A stretch of DNA of 54,564 bases from the NCBI GenBank assembly GCA_039024315.1, contig JBCCQN010000027.1, forward strand, positions 1 to 54,564. The letters are read 5' to 3'. Under the pieces are notes generated by a model. That model was not told the DNA's origin. It saw nothing but the letters and a program-made list of their open reading frames with translations, and did not search any database. A program made the translations under genes and the position numbers. Position 1 is the first letter of the stretch; every line of letters starts with the position of its first letter. The stretch is from JBCAWW01 sp039024315. GTDB taxonomy: Bacteria > Bacteroidota > Bacteroidia > J057. Positions 47,261-54,564 of the stretch are shown piece after piece.

Positions 47261-48661
47261 ATGCTTTATTTACCCAATGTTATGCTGCGCAATACAAAAC
47301 ACATTTTACACGCATGCTTACTTTTTGCTCTTTTTATTTTTTTTAGCCCTTCGGTGAACGCTCAGTTGCCAACTTTACCTTTTCCCTCTGGCTTAGGTGT
47401 TTATGGGTATCAAGTACAAGGAGTAGCAGCCCCTCCGGCTCATTATTTTCCAGGTCCTCCAAACACAGTTACCATTTGGGGACAAAACTTTACGAACGCT
47501 CCGGTTTCTGTTCTTGCTTCGGCCTATCGAGATGATAATAATGATGGTATCTATACCATGGCTGAGTTAATTTACTCCTCTGGTTCTGCCATGACACTAC
47601 CGCCAACTTCCTTCAACAGTGGTCTCAACAGTATTTCCGGTCTAACTGTCCCCATTCCTAACCTTCCTCCAGGTAATGTCAATACCAAAATTGTCCTTTC
47701 AGACCCTACTCTTCCGATTGGTCCATATAGTGGTTTGGCCGAGGCGATCGTCGAAGGGACCAGTACAGATTTAACCCTTCTCGCTTTAGTAGATGACGAT
47801 CCAAACACTGTGATCCCCAATATCCCTAATGATTGTCCGCTTGACCAAATGATAGAATTAGAGGGTGGCCCTAATGGTAACATCAATGCCGTCACTAGCG
47901 ACCGTTTACTCGACATCAAAGTCTATGACCAGCCCGTCTCAAACCAAAACATTCCTTTTTCAGTCGTAAGGCATGTGGTAGCCCTTGAACCCAACACAGG
48001 TGCTCCCAAGGTACTCCCCTCCCAGCTACTAGTCCCCGCAGAAGATTTTTTCCTGAGTAATCAAGGCGGACAACAGATTGACCATGATCATCAGCTAATA
48101 TTTGGATATTGGCCAGCTGGCTACACCGAATTTGAGGTATATTACTTTATCACAGATTCCGATGGTACTCCCATTGAGATTGTAAATTTCAACAGCCAAG
48201 TAGGGCCAGCTAAGGCCTTCCAATCATGGAGCGTACACATCTGTGAAAACTCCGCCCTGCAAGAGCCAAATATAGATCCCCAAACCCTCCAAGATATTAT
48301 AGACGGGCATATCGAACTCACGTTTGGGAATTATGTTGGAGGTGAGGTGGTCATTCATGACAACGAAGGAGAAGGTGGCCGTCAAGGGATGCCTGCACCG
48401 AGTAGTCAAAAAGAAGCCCTTATCTTTCCCAATCCAAGTGCAGGTACAAGCTATCTACAGCTAGAGCTAGCAGAAGCAAGCGAGATTAGCTGGCAGATTC
48501 TAAACATCAATGGCCAAAAAGTCAGCGCCAGCAAGGTACAAGGGGTCAAATCAGGAACCTATATCGTTGATCTTGAGACTCAAGCGCTAACACCTGGTCT
48601 ATACATGCTTCAATACTACTTAGACGGACAGCTTTATCAAAAGCGTTTTGCGAAGCAATAA
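47261..48661 (+). CDS. T9SS-secreted protein, paralogue 1
   Basis: Protein of 466 residues (ATG at 47261; the ATG at 47282 is also possible). A signal peptide (LHACLLFALFIFFSPSVNAQ) precedes an unassigned beta-rich region with the shared motif YQVQGVAAPPAHYFPGP, a calcium-loop-like YRDDNNDGIYT and LALVDDDPNTVIPN, and a C-terminal type A sorting domain (IFPNPSAGTSYLQL...NINGQKVSASK...PGLYMLQYYLDGQLYQKRF). It is homologous over its whole length to the next gene. Surface or released protein of unknown role, downstream of an ECF sigma/anti-sigma pair. Its last codons coincide with GCGTTTTGCGAAGCA, a repeat-like sequence. Confidence 0.85.
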   Translation: MLYLPNVMLRNTKHILHACLLFALFIFFSPSVNAQLPTLPFPSGLGVYGYQVQGVAAPPAHYFPGPPNTVTIWGQNFTNAPVSVLASAYRDDNNDGIYTMAELIYSSGSAMTLPPTSFNSGLNSISGLTVPIPNLPPGNVNTKIVLSDPTLPIGPYSGLAEAIVEGTSTDLTLLALVDDDPNTVIPNIPNDCPLDQMIELEGGPNGNINAVTSDRLLDIKVYDQPVSNQNIPFSVVRHVVALEPNTGAPKVLPSQLLVPAEDFFLSNQGGQQIDHDHQLIFGYWPAGYTEFEVYYFITDSDGTPIEIVNFNSQVGPAKAFQSWSVHICENSALQEPNIDPQTLQDIIDGHIELTFGNYVGGEVVIHDNEGEGGRQGMPAPSSQKEALIFPNPSAGTSYLQLELAEASEISWQILNINGQKVSASKVQGVKSGTYIVDLETQALTPGLYMLQYYLDGQLYQKRFAKQ

Positions 48662-48686
48662 ATCAACTACGACTCATTAGACAAAC

Positions 48687-48716
48687 AAAGGGAGCTAGGC
48701 TAAGGCTCCCTTTGTC
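48687..48716 (+). terminator. Terminator between the T9SS paralogues
   Basis: AAAGGGAGC (48687-48695) and GCTCCCTTT (48705-48713) form a 9-bp stem with a 9-base loop, 26 bases after the stop. Only a short T stretch follows. Confidence 0.65.
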
Positions 48717-48790
48717 CTCCCTCACTACATGCCTCCTGCAGGCTGCACACACTTCTATTGCCTTAATCACTTCCAATTATTTTTTGCATT

Positions 48791-50164
48791 ATGAAACGAA
48801 TTGCGCGAATTCTTATATCCTCCCTGCTGCTTACTTTATTTTTTTTGCTGACGCCTGCGGCGAACGCTCAGTTGCCGGTAACTAACAATGGCTGGGAAAT
48901 CACGGCTTATCAAGTTAACTCCGTTCCGGCTCCTCCGGCATGGTACTTTCCCTCAGCTGCCAATAACCTTGAGGTATTTATCGCCCATCCTGGTCCTAGT
49001 ACAGTCACTCAAGTTCGGATTGTGGTGATGGTTGACTTTGACCAAAACGGTTCTTACTCGCTGCCTGAGGTGGTCTTTACCACGGTAACCACTATTCCTC
49101 CAGGGGGTAGCGCTTCTCTCCCTAGCACCTCTCAGGTTTTTCCGACTGGATTGCCCGGTAATACCAATACTTACATTGGGGTATTTGACCACAATGCAGG
49201 CTTTTCCGTTAGCAATCTGAGCAATGCTTTAGTCTCTACCAATTTAAAGGGTGGGCTTGCTAGCGGGCTTGTTTTATCAGCAGTAGTAGATGATGAGCCC
49301 AATTTTGTTATCCCCAGTTGCCCTTATAACCAGATTTCGAGCTACAATTTTGCTGGCAACAGTCTCGAAGTAGTCAATGGCCAGCGAGATCTATTAGTCG
49401 ATGTTTATAATCCTAATAACCCTGGAGCGATTTCCTCTTTTACGATCAAACGCACCATCTTCTACACCACTGATGCTAATGCTATACCGAAGCCATTTCC
49501 CACCAATTATGCGGTTTCTCCTTCAGTATATATCCAGAATAGCGCCAGTGCTCCCTTGCCTTTTTATCATGATCCTTTGCAGTTTATTTACTATCCTTCT
49601 GCACCAATCAGCAATGAGCAGGCGACGACTTTCGAAATCTATTATCATTTAGAAGACGATAATGGAAACCCCATTGAGATTAACAACTACAATAGTACCC
49701 TAGGTGCGGCCCACAATCCTATTTTATCTTTTCGCTCACATGATATAGAGATTTGTGATCCCAATATCTCCAATGAGGGACTCAATTCAGAAGTGCTTAC
49801 GATGCTCGAACACAATAGTCTTGTTTTAGACGGTGAGCGTGGTGCAGGAGGTGAGGGACGATTTAACAGCGGAGGCGGCCGTGGCCGCTTAGGGCCCCAA
49901 AATCTCATCGCTGACGAAACAGTTCTATTCCCTAACCCCAGTGAAGGCACCACCTTTATGCAACTGTCCTTAGAGCAGGCCACAGAGCTGAGTTGGAAAA
50001 TTCGTAACCTCAAAGGTCAAACGGTCATCAACCAGCAGCTATCTTCTGTCAAGTCAGGACTTTATACCATTGACTTAGGTACGCAAAACTTGGCCGCAGG
50101 CCTCTATCTATGTGAATACGAGCTTAACGGGCAGACCCATTTCCAACGCTTTGTCAAACAATAA
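48791..50164 (+). CDS. T9SS-secreted protein, paralogue 2
   Basis: Protein of 457 residues, similar to its neighbour: a signal peptide (ILISSLLLTLFFLLTPAANAQ), YQVNSVPAPPAWYFPSAANN, VDFDQNGSYSLPE (possible calcium loop), VVDDEPNFVIPS, then a Gly-rich linker (GERGAGGEGRFNSGGGRGR) and a type A sorting tail (LFPNPSEGTTFMQLSL...LKGQTVINQQ...AAGLYLCEYELNGQTHFQRF). The tandem pair arose by duplication. Function unknown. Confidence 0.85.
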   Translation: MKRIARILISSLLLTLFFLLTPAANAQLPVTNNGWEITAYQVNSVPAPPAWYFPSAANNLEVFIAHPGPSTVTQVRIVVMVDFDQNGSYSLPEVVFTTVTTIPPGGSASLPSTSQVFPTGLPGNTNTYIGVFDHNAGFSVSNLSNALVSTNLKGGLASGLVLSAVVDDEPNFVIPSCPYNQISSYNFAGNSLEVVNGQRDLLVDVYNPNNPGAISSFTIKRTIFYTTDANAIPKPFPTNYAVSPSVYIQNSASAPLPFYHDPLQFIYYPSAPISNEQATTFEIYYHLEDDNGNPIEINNYNSTLGAAHNPILSFRSHDIEICDPNISNEGLNSEVLTMLEHNSLVLDGERGAGGEGRFNSGGGRGRLGPQNLIADETVLFPNPSEGTTFMQLSLEQATELSWKIRNLKGQTVINQQLSSVKSGLYTIDLGTQNLAAGLYLCEYELNGQTHFQRFVKQ

Positions 50165-50187
50165 TTCAATTTTTCTTAACTAGATTT

Positions 50188-50222
50188 GAGGGAATAACAA
50201 ATTTCTGATTTGTTATTCCCTC
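50188..50222 (+). terminator. Perfect 15-bp hairpin before the CHAT gene
   Basis: GAGGGAATAACAAAT and ATTTGTTATTCCCTC with a 5-base loop, between the stop at 50164 and the ATG at 50252. Little T tract follows, so it may be a processing or attenuation element rather than a full terminator. Confidence 0.6.
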
Positions 50223-50251
50223 CCCTTTCTTACTTCCAAAAGGCCTTACCT

Positions 50252-53119
50252 ATGCGACTGCTCACTTTCTCGCTGCTGCTATTTTTGTCCCTTTGGGGGC
50301 ACCCTCTCCTAGCCCAAATAGATTCTACTGCCTACTTTGAGGGCGAGGAATACAATGAGAAATTACAATCCTTTATCCGGAGTCAGAAATGGGATAGCGC
50401 AATTTGGGCAGGCAATAAAAGCATAGAAAAGTTCACCCTTTATGAAGATTGGCCGATTATCGTCCAAGCCAATGTTTTGATTGCCAATTGCTACTCATAT
50501 AAAAGGGATCGAGAAGCTTTTCACCAACAAGTAGCCTACACCACCCGGCTAGCGACGCAAAAGGTACCTAACAATCGAGAAGTAATACCTTATGTTTACA
50601 ACTTACAAGCCATTGTTTACAAAGGACAAGAAGATTATCAGCTAGCGAACGAATACTTTTTAAAAGCAGCGGCTTTTGACTCCCTGCCACCTAATGCCTA
50701 TGGCTCTTTTTACTCAAATCTCGGCTTCAACTACCGTATTATCGGGGATTATGGTGAAGCCATACGCTATTACGAATATGGCAAAGATATGATCTTCGAA
50801 GCCCTAGCCGTAGAATCTGAAAAAGAAAGGCCTTATCTCTTGACCAGTCTAGCGCGTTCGATCAACAAGATTGCTAGGACATATCGCGTACAAGCTAAGT
50901 ATGAAAAAGCGCTTGCTTATTACCATGAGGTTGATAGCCTTTATCGTTTACTTGATGCAGAGGCGGTATTTAAAGCTCGGATAGACTGTGCGCATAGTAT
51001 GGCCTATTGCTATATCGGTCAAAAGCGTTTTGCCGAAGTACCCAAGCAGCTTGCCAGAGCATTGGCATTGCAAGGAGATAAACGGCCCTATCAGGAAGAA
51101 GTGAGAGCCGAAATTGAAGGAGAATTAGCGTTCTCCGCAGGAGACATCAATACAGCCCTCCAAAAGCTAGAAGATGCGCTCAATATCAGTCTAGACAAAA
51201 ATAAACCGAAAGAAAGTCTCATTAGAATCGCGCAACGAATTGCCGAGATATACAGCGAAAACGGAGCTTTTTCTCAAGCTCAAAAGCAGCTAACAAGAGC
51301 ATTAGCCATCATTGCCCAAGGAGGTGCCAGCCAGCCAGAAGATTTTATTTACCCAGGTCTGGGGATCCCCTTATTGGCTCAGATGGCGGAGCTACAAACA
51401 AAAATGGCCAGCCAATTGAATGAAACCATGAGATTGGATTCTGCTCTCCAGCTCTATCAGCGCCTAAAAAGTCTAATTCGCTATAATCGTAATAGCTTCA
51501 AAGCTGATAATTCTCGTTTATTTTTGGCGAGTCAAACACTTCCGATTTATGAAAAAGCCATCCGGCTTTGCTACCAAAGATTTCAAGTTGATAAGGATCA
51601 ACGCTATCTAGAAGAAGCTTACTCCTTTAGCGAATTAGGCAAAGCGACCTTGCTCCGCGAAGCGCTGCGCTCAAACAAAGCGCGTAATCATTTCAGTGTA
51701 CCCGATAGCTTGCAAAATAAGGAACGTAGCTACCAAATTGATATCGCTTATTATAAAGAACAGCTATTCCTCAATCCTTTAGATCAGGCCAAAAATGAAG
51801 CTGATAGCAGCCAAATAGCAAGTTGGCAGGAAAAACTCTTTGGCCTAGAAAACCAATACCGTCAGCTCAGCGAGCAGCTAGAAAAAGACTATCCTCGCTA
51901 TTATGAAGAAAAGTACGCCATCACGGACTGGACCCTTCAAGACCTACAAAAACAGCTCAGTAGCTCTCAACTACTAATCGAATACTTCTGGGGTCAAGAA
52001 AATCTATATATCTTTAAAATCGGGGCCGCAGAAGTCCAATTTGAGCAAATCAATCTGACCGATACCCTCAATCAAGCCCTCCAGCGAGTGCAAAGCTTCT
52101 TGAGCAAGCCCAACGCAAGCGAACTGGCCTACGCTCAATACCAAGGAGACGCCTATGTACTCTACCGTCAATTGATCGCTCCACTCGATTCTCGTTATGA
52201 AGAACTCATCATTATTCCAGACGGCCCCCTGGGCTATCTAGCTTTTGACGCCCTGCTAACAGAAAAAGTAAGCCCCGAGGATCAACTGCGCTATCATGAG
52301 TTGCCTTATCTGCTCAAAAAATATCGCCTTCATTATCAATATAGTAGTGCCTTTCTCCTGCAATCTGCCCAGAGAGGAAAGGAAGCCCCTTTTGCTTATG
52401 GAGGGTTTGCGCCTAGCTATGCGGCTTCGCCGAACGCTCAACGCGGGACCCAAATGGTATTGAATCAAGCCTTGGCCCAACTAGCCTTTACCAAAGAGGA
52501 GGTTCTCAATACCCATGCTATTTGGGGAGGTAAGACTTATCTGGACGAAGCGGCTACTAAGGAGGTCTTTTTACAAGAAGCCGCCAAGTTTAAGCTGCTG
52601 CATTTAGCTATGCACGGTTTGCTGTCTGGCGAAAATACCGAGTTTGCCGCCCTAGCATTTCACCCAAGTTCGGATAGCGCAGGCGAGTTTTTGCTCTCGA
52701 TGGAAGAAATCGCAGCGATGGAATTGGCCGCTGAGTTAGTTGTACTCAGTGCTTGCGAAACTGGAGCAGGCAGACTTCGCCAAGGCGAAGGGATCATGAG
52801 TATGGCCCGAGCGTTCCGCGAAGCGGGCTGCCCCAATATACTGATGAGCCTCTGGACCGCAGACGACAAAAGTTCCACTCTCATCATGCAGGACTTTTTT
52901 AATCGCCTTAAATCTGGCGATGAGTTGGCCGAAGCAATCAGGGCCGCCAAACTCGAACTGATGAATACGCAATTCCTCCAATCTCATCCTTACTATTGGG
53001 CGGGTTTTGTGCCATTGGGCAAGCCTCAAAATAATGATAGGAGCCCCCATCTACTGCTGATCGGGATCATGGTCCTGCTTGGGGCAGGCCTTGCGCTTAA
53101 AGCTTACCAGAAGGAGTAA
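50252..53119 (+). CDS. Secreted/membrane-anchored TPR-CHAT protease-like protein
   Basis: Protein of 955 residues from the ATG at 50252. A signal peptide (LLTFSLLLFLSLWGHPLLAQ) leads to ~10 TPR-like repeats (about 30-430; e.g. YSNLGFNYRIIGDYGEAIRYYEYGKDM), a helical linker (~430-600) and a C-terminal CHAT caspase-like domain (~610-915) with the catalytic His in LLHLAMHG (H788) and Cys in VVLSACETG (C835). A C-terminal membrane helix (~934-951) follows. It should face the periplasm. CHAT proteases cut specific protein targets when a partner binds their TPRs. It lies near an ECF sigma/anti-sigma pair whose anti-sigma also has a periplasmic TPR tail. Confidence 0.9.
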   Translation: MRLLTFSLLLFLSLWGHPLLAQIDSTAYFEGEEYNEKLQSFIRSQKWDSAIWAGNKSIEKFTLYEDWPIIVQANVLIANCYSYKRDREAFHQQVAYTTRLATQKVPNNREVIPYVYNLQAIVYKGQEDYQLANEYFLKAAAFDSLPPNAYGSFYSNLGFNYRIIGDYGEAIRYYEYGKDMIFEALAVESEKERPYLLTSLARSINKIARTYRVQAKYEKALAYYHEVDSLYRLLDAEAVFKARIDCAHSMAYCYIGQKRFAEVPKQLARALALQGDKRPYQEEVRAEIEGELAFSAGDINTALQKLEDALNISLDKNKPKESLIRIAQRIAEIYSENGAFSQAQKQLTRALAIIAQGGASQPEDFIYPGLGIPLLAQMAELQTKMASQLNETMRLDSALQLYQRLKSLIRYNRNSFKADNSRLFLASQTLPIYEKAIRLCYQRFQVDKDQRYLEEAYSFSELGKATLLREALRSNKARNHFSVPDSLQNKERSYQIDIAYYKEQLFLNPLDQAKNEADSSQIASWQEKLFGLENQYRQLSEQLEKDYPRYYEEKYAITDWTLQDLQKQLSSSQLLIEYFWGQENLYIFKIGAAEVQFEQINLTDTLNQALQRVQSFLSKPNASELAYAQYQGDAYVLYRQLIAPLDSRYEELIIIPDGPLGYLAFDALLTEKVSPEDQLRYHELPYLLKKYRLHYQYSSAFLLQSAQRGKEAPFAYGGFAPSYAASPNAQRGTQMVLNQALAQLAFTKEEVLNTHAIWGGKTYLDEAATKEVFLQEAAKFKLLHLAMHGLLSGENTEFAALAFHPSSDSAGEFLLSMEEIAAMELAAELVVLSACETGAGRLRQGEGIMSMARAFREAGCPNILMSLWTADDKSSTLIMQDFFNRLKSGDELAEAIRAAKLELMNTQFLQSHPYYWAGFVPLGKPQNNDRSPHLLLIGIMVLLGAGLALKAYQKE

Positions 53120-53149
53120 AATTTTGACACCTTAATACCGAAAGAATAG

Positions 53150-53185
53150 GGACAGCTTCTAGCAAAATTGAAGCTGTCTTTTTTA
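53150..53185 (+). terminator. Rho-independent terminator after the CHAT gene
   Basis: GACAGCTTC (53151-53159) and GAAGCTGTC (53170-53178) with a 10-base loop, followed by six T. Confidence 0.85.
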
Positions 53186-53231
53186 TTTGACGTCTTATCT
53201 ATAAGCCCCAAATTTCAATTCAATTGTATCC

Positions 53232-54140
53232 ATGAATCAGACCCTAACCCTTTGCTTTAGCCTCCTCTTCCTAGCAAATAGCTTATCGGCTCAAGACTAT
53301 ATCGAGTACTTCAATCTTTGTAATCAGGCCGATAAGGATATTTACTTTGAGCAGTATGACTCCGCCTTAATCAAACTAGAAAAGGCCTTTGCTGGAGTTG
53401 ACTATGTCCACGCACAATACTACCAAAAAGCGAGTGAGTCAGCGATGCAGCTGCAAAATCTCCCTAAGGCTTACCAATACACCAAGGCCGCAATACTCAA
53501 TGGGATAAGCAATGAGTTTTGGCGAAAAAAGACTTTCAAGGCCTTGAAAAGCAGTGAGTATTATCCGTTTATCAATGACAGCCTGCCAATTTGGAGAGAG
53601 CAGCATTTGCAAAGTATCCACCTTGAATACCAAAGCCTCATTGATAGTTTGTACTATCTAGATCAAAGGATCATCAGAAAAAACCTGAGTGTCAAAGGAG
53701 ATTACAAAATTAATCGTGCGATTATTCCCGAAAACCGATTTGATCTCGACACTAACCTTTTCAAAACCTTACTTATGGCAGTGGAGCGATGGGGTTTCCC
53801 CTCAGAGGAATTGGTGGGATTTGAAGCTTTTGACAAAGTTTGGGTCCTCTTTCATCATAACGTCAGATTGCCAGAGAATCATGACTATTTCCCTTTCTTA
53901 GAAGCAGCGGTCAAGGCAGGCAAATATAGACCCAGTGATTTTGCTTGGACCTATGATCAAGGGATGATGTTTAATGGACAAAAACCTAAGTTTTATTATG
54001 GAGTGGGCTTACCTAGGGAGATGACGCCCGAGCTGGCAGCTCAAATCGATGCAAATAGAAAGCAGATGGGCATCAAGCCCTTGGAATCGATGGAGGTAAC
54101 AACTAAAGGCAGGAAAACCACCACACGCTATTTATGGTAA
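53232..54140 (+). CDS. Secreted TPR-like protein, uncharacterised
   Basis: Protein of 302 residues. A signal peptide (LTLCFSLLFLANSLSAQ) precedes helical TPR-like segments in the first ~100 residues (YEQYDSALIKLEKAF-type pattern, LPKAYQYTKAAILNG). The C-terminal part has a conserved-looking stretch (YFPFLEAAVKAGKYRPSDFAWTYDQGMMFNG...YYGVGLPREM). Not recognised. It follows the CHAT gene across a terminator. The stop codon is immediately followed by a GCGTTCYGCGMAGC repeat. Confidence 0.7.
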   Translation: MNQTLTLCFSLLFLANSLSAQDYIEYFNLCNQADKDIYFEQYDSALIKLEKAFAGVDYVHAQYYQKASESAMQLQNLPKAYQYTKAAILNGISNEFWRKKTFKALKSSEYYPFINDSLPIWREQHLQSIHLEYQSLIDSLYYLDQRIIRKNLSVKGDYKINRAIIPENRFDLDTNLFKTLLMAVERWGFPSEELVGFEAFDKVWVLFHHNVRLPENHDYFPFLEAAVKAGKYRPSDFAWTYDQGMMFNGQKPKFYYGVGLPREMTPELAAQIDANRKQMGIKPLESMEVTTKGRKTTTRYLW

Positions 54141-54156
54141 GCGTTCCGCGCAGCGG
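54141..54156 (+). repeat. GCGTTCYGCGMAGC half-palindrome at a stop codon
   Basis: GCGTTCCGCGCAGCGG starts at the base after the TAA of the preceding gene. Confidence 0.6.
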
Positions 54157-54162
54157 CCTCAC

Positions 54163-54210
54163 AAAAAAAGAATCCCATCTCCCCTGAAAAATATCCAGTA
54201 AGGAGACGGG
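54163..54210 (-). terminator. Terminator of the minus-strand gene at the window end
   Basis: On the minus strand CCCGTCTCC pairs with GGAGATGGG (one G-U pair), followed by TTCTTTTTTTG. It lies 20 bases after the stop of the gene at 54231. Confidence 0.75.
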
Positions 54211-54230
54211 AAATGTTATGTATCTGGGGC

Positions 54231-54539
54231 CTAACGTAAGGCTGAAGTGTAATATTTGAGGCGATTGAGCATCCCCATATAGTTGCGGCTAGGGTATAAA
54301 CCTTGGGCTTTTTGCACCATTTCAGGGGTAATGGGTCCTCCCATCGCGCTGCTAGCTAAAGTCTCGGCTTGGTTAAATGAATCGTAGCGTCTTTTTGCTT
54401 GTTGGGCTGTGGCCTTGGCCTTATCTTCTTCCCATGGGTCAACGATATCGTCATAGCATTCACAGGTCCAAGGGTCAATAATACCCGTACAAGGCGGAGG
54501 TGTGCAATCATCATCATCGGCAGCGAGGGTGATATCCAT
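54231..54539 (-). CDS. Uncharacterised acidic Cys-containing protein, possibly partial
   Basis: An open frame of 102 residues from the ATG at 54539, but it stays open to the window edge (upstream codons read SPEFKKL), so the true start may lie outside. The N-terminal part is acidic and Cys/Pro-rich (DDDDCTPPPCTGIIDPWTCECYDD, four Cys), followed by a helical stretch (KAKATAQQAKRRYDSFNQAETLASSAMGG) and NRLKYYTSAL at the end. Not recognised. Confidence 0.5.
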   Translation of the reverse strand: MDITLAADDDDCTPPPCTGIIDPWTCECYDDIVDPWEEDKAKATAQQAKRRYDSFNQAETLASSAMGGPITPEMVQKAQGLYPSRNYMGMLNRLKYYTSALR

Positions 54540-54564
54540 TAGTTTTTTGAACTCTGGACTGGCC

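Noticed and set aside
52811..52828. GCGTTCCGCGAAGCGGGC in the CHAT gene as an inserted repeat
   Set aside because: It encodes the ARAFREAG motif conserved in CHAT domains, so protein conservation explains it at least in part.
50252..53119. Type III-E CRISPR Csx29
   Set aside because: It has a signal peptide and a membrane helix, and there is no gRAMP (Cas7-11) gene or array; only the TPR-CHAT layout is shared.

Overview
The window looks like a chromosomal piece of a Bacteroidota bacterium of the Saprospiraceae type (Saprospira or Lewinella-like). The evidence is type IX secretion sorting tails, a TonB-receptor/DUF4249 pair, a fused CcoN-CcoO oxidase, the Bacteroidota order pheA-aminotransferase-tyrA-DAHP synthase/chorismate mutase, TAnnTTTG promoter boxes, and almost no Shine-Dalgarno sequences. 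No tRNA, rRNA, CRISPR array, prophage or transposase gene was seen.

Layout. 1-8.0 kb: a DUF5684 membrane protein, a TonB receptor with its DUF4249 lipoprotein, a T9SS cargo protein, a TPR protein and DNA polymerase IV. 8.2-11.5 kb: a PH-like membrane protein, an acyltransferase, an HsdR_N nuclease-like domain fused to membrane helices, and an orphan basic protein. 11.8-16.2 kb: the Phe/Tyr operon, preceded by an unannotated leader peptide with nine consecutive Phe/Tyr codons and a terminator/antiterminator pair. 16.2-26.2 kb: the cbb3 oxidase locus (ccoI; ccoS-NO-Q-P-G-H and a SafE-like protein), split by a MarR regulator and a membrane protein read the other way. 26.4-38.4 kb: a cytochrome/YceI/OB-fold/DUF5777 operon; a YceI-propeller histidine kinase-LytTR operon; and an operon of two universal stress proteins, a PAS histidine kinase and a receiver-Crp fusion. 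39.0-43.5 kb: a three-part exporter (TolC, HlyD, ABC with a degenerate ATPase). 43.7-45.4 kb: DUF2892, thioredoxin, a small membrane protein and ArsR. 45.4-54.5 kb: an ECF sigma factor and anti-sigma, two T9SS paralogues, a secreted TPR-CHAT protease-like protein and two uncharacterised genes.

How the parts may work together. An AGTGAC-type dyad lies at nearly the same distance (50-51 bp) upstream of the promoter boxes of ccoS, ccoI and the usp-kinase-receiver/Crp operon. The Crp-like helix of the receiver-Crp protein keeps the E and R that read GTGA in CRP, so it is the natural candidate regulator of microaerobic respiration here. A separate pair of direct repeats with 20-21 bp period stands in front of both the YceI-kinase-LytTR operon and the adjacent cytochrome operon, as expected for a LytTR regulator. 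In the last region, a periplasmic TPR-CHAT protein, a membrane anti-sigma factor with a periplasmic TPR tail and an ECF sigma factor suggest a proteolytic signalling module; this is inference.

Several repeat families fill the gaps: a ~105 bp AGTACT-rich hairpin element (six copies), a 49 bp identical hairpin repeat (two copies), and a short GCGTTCYGCGMAGC half-palindrome that lies in gaps, at stop codons and inside genes.
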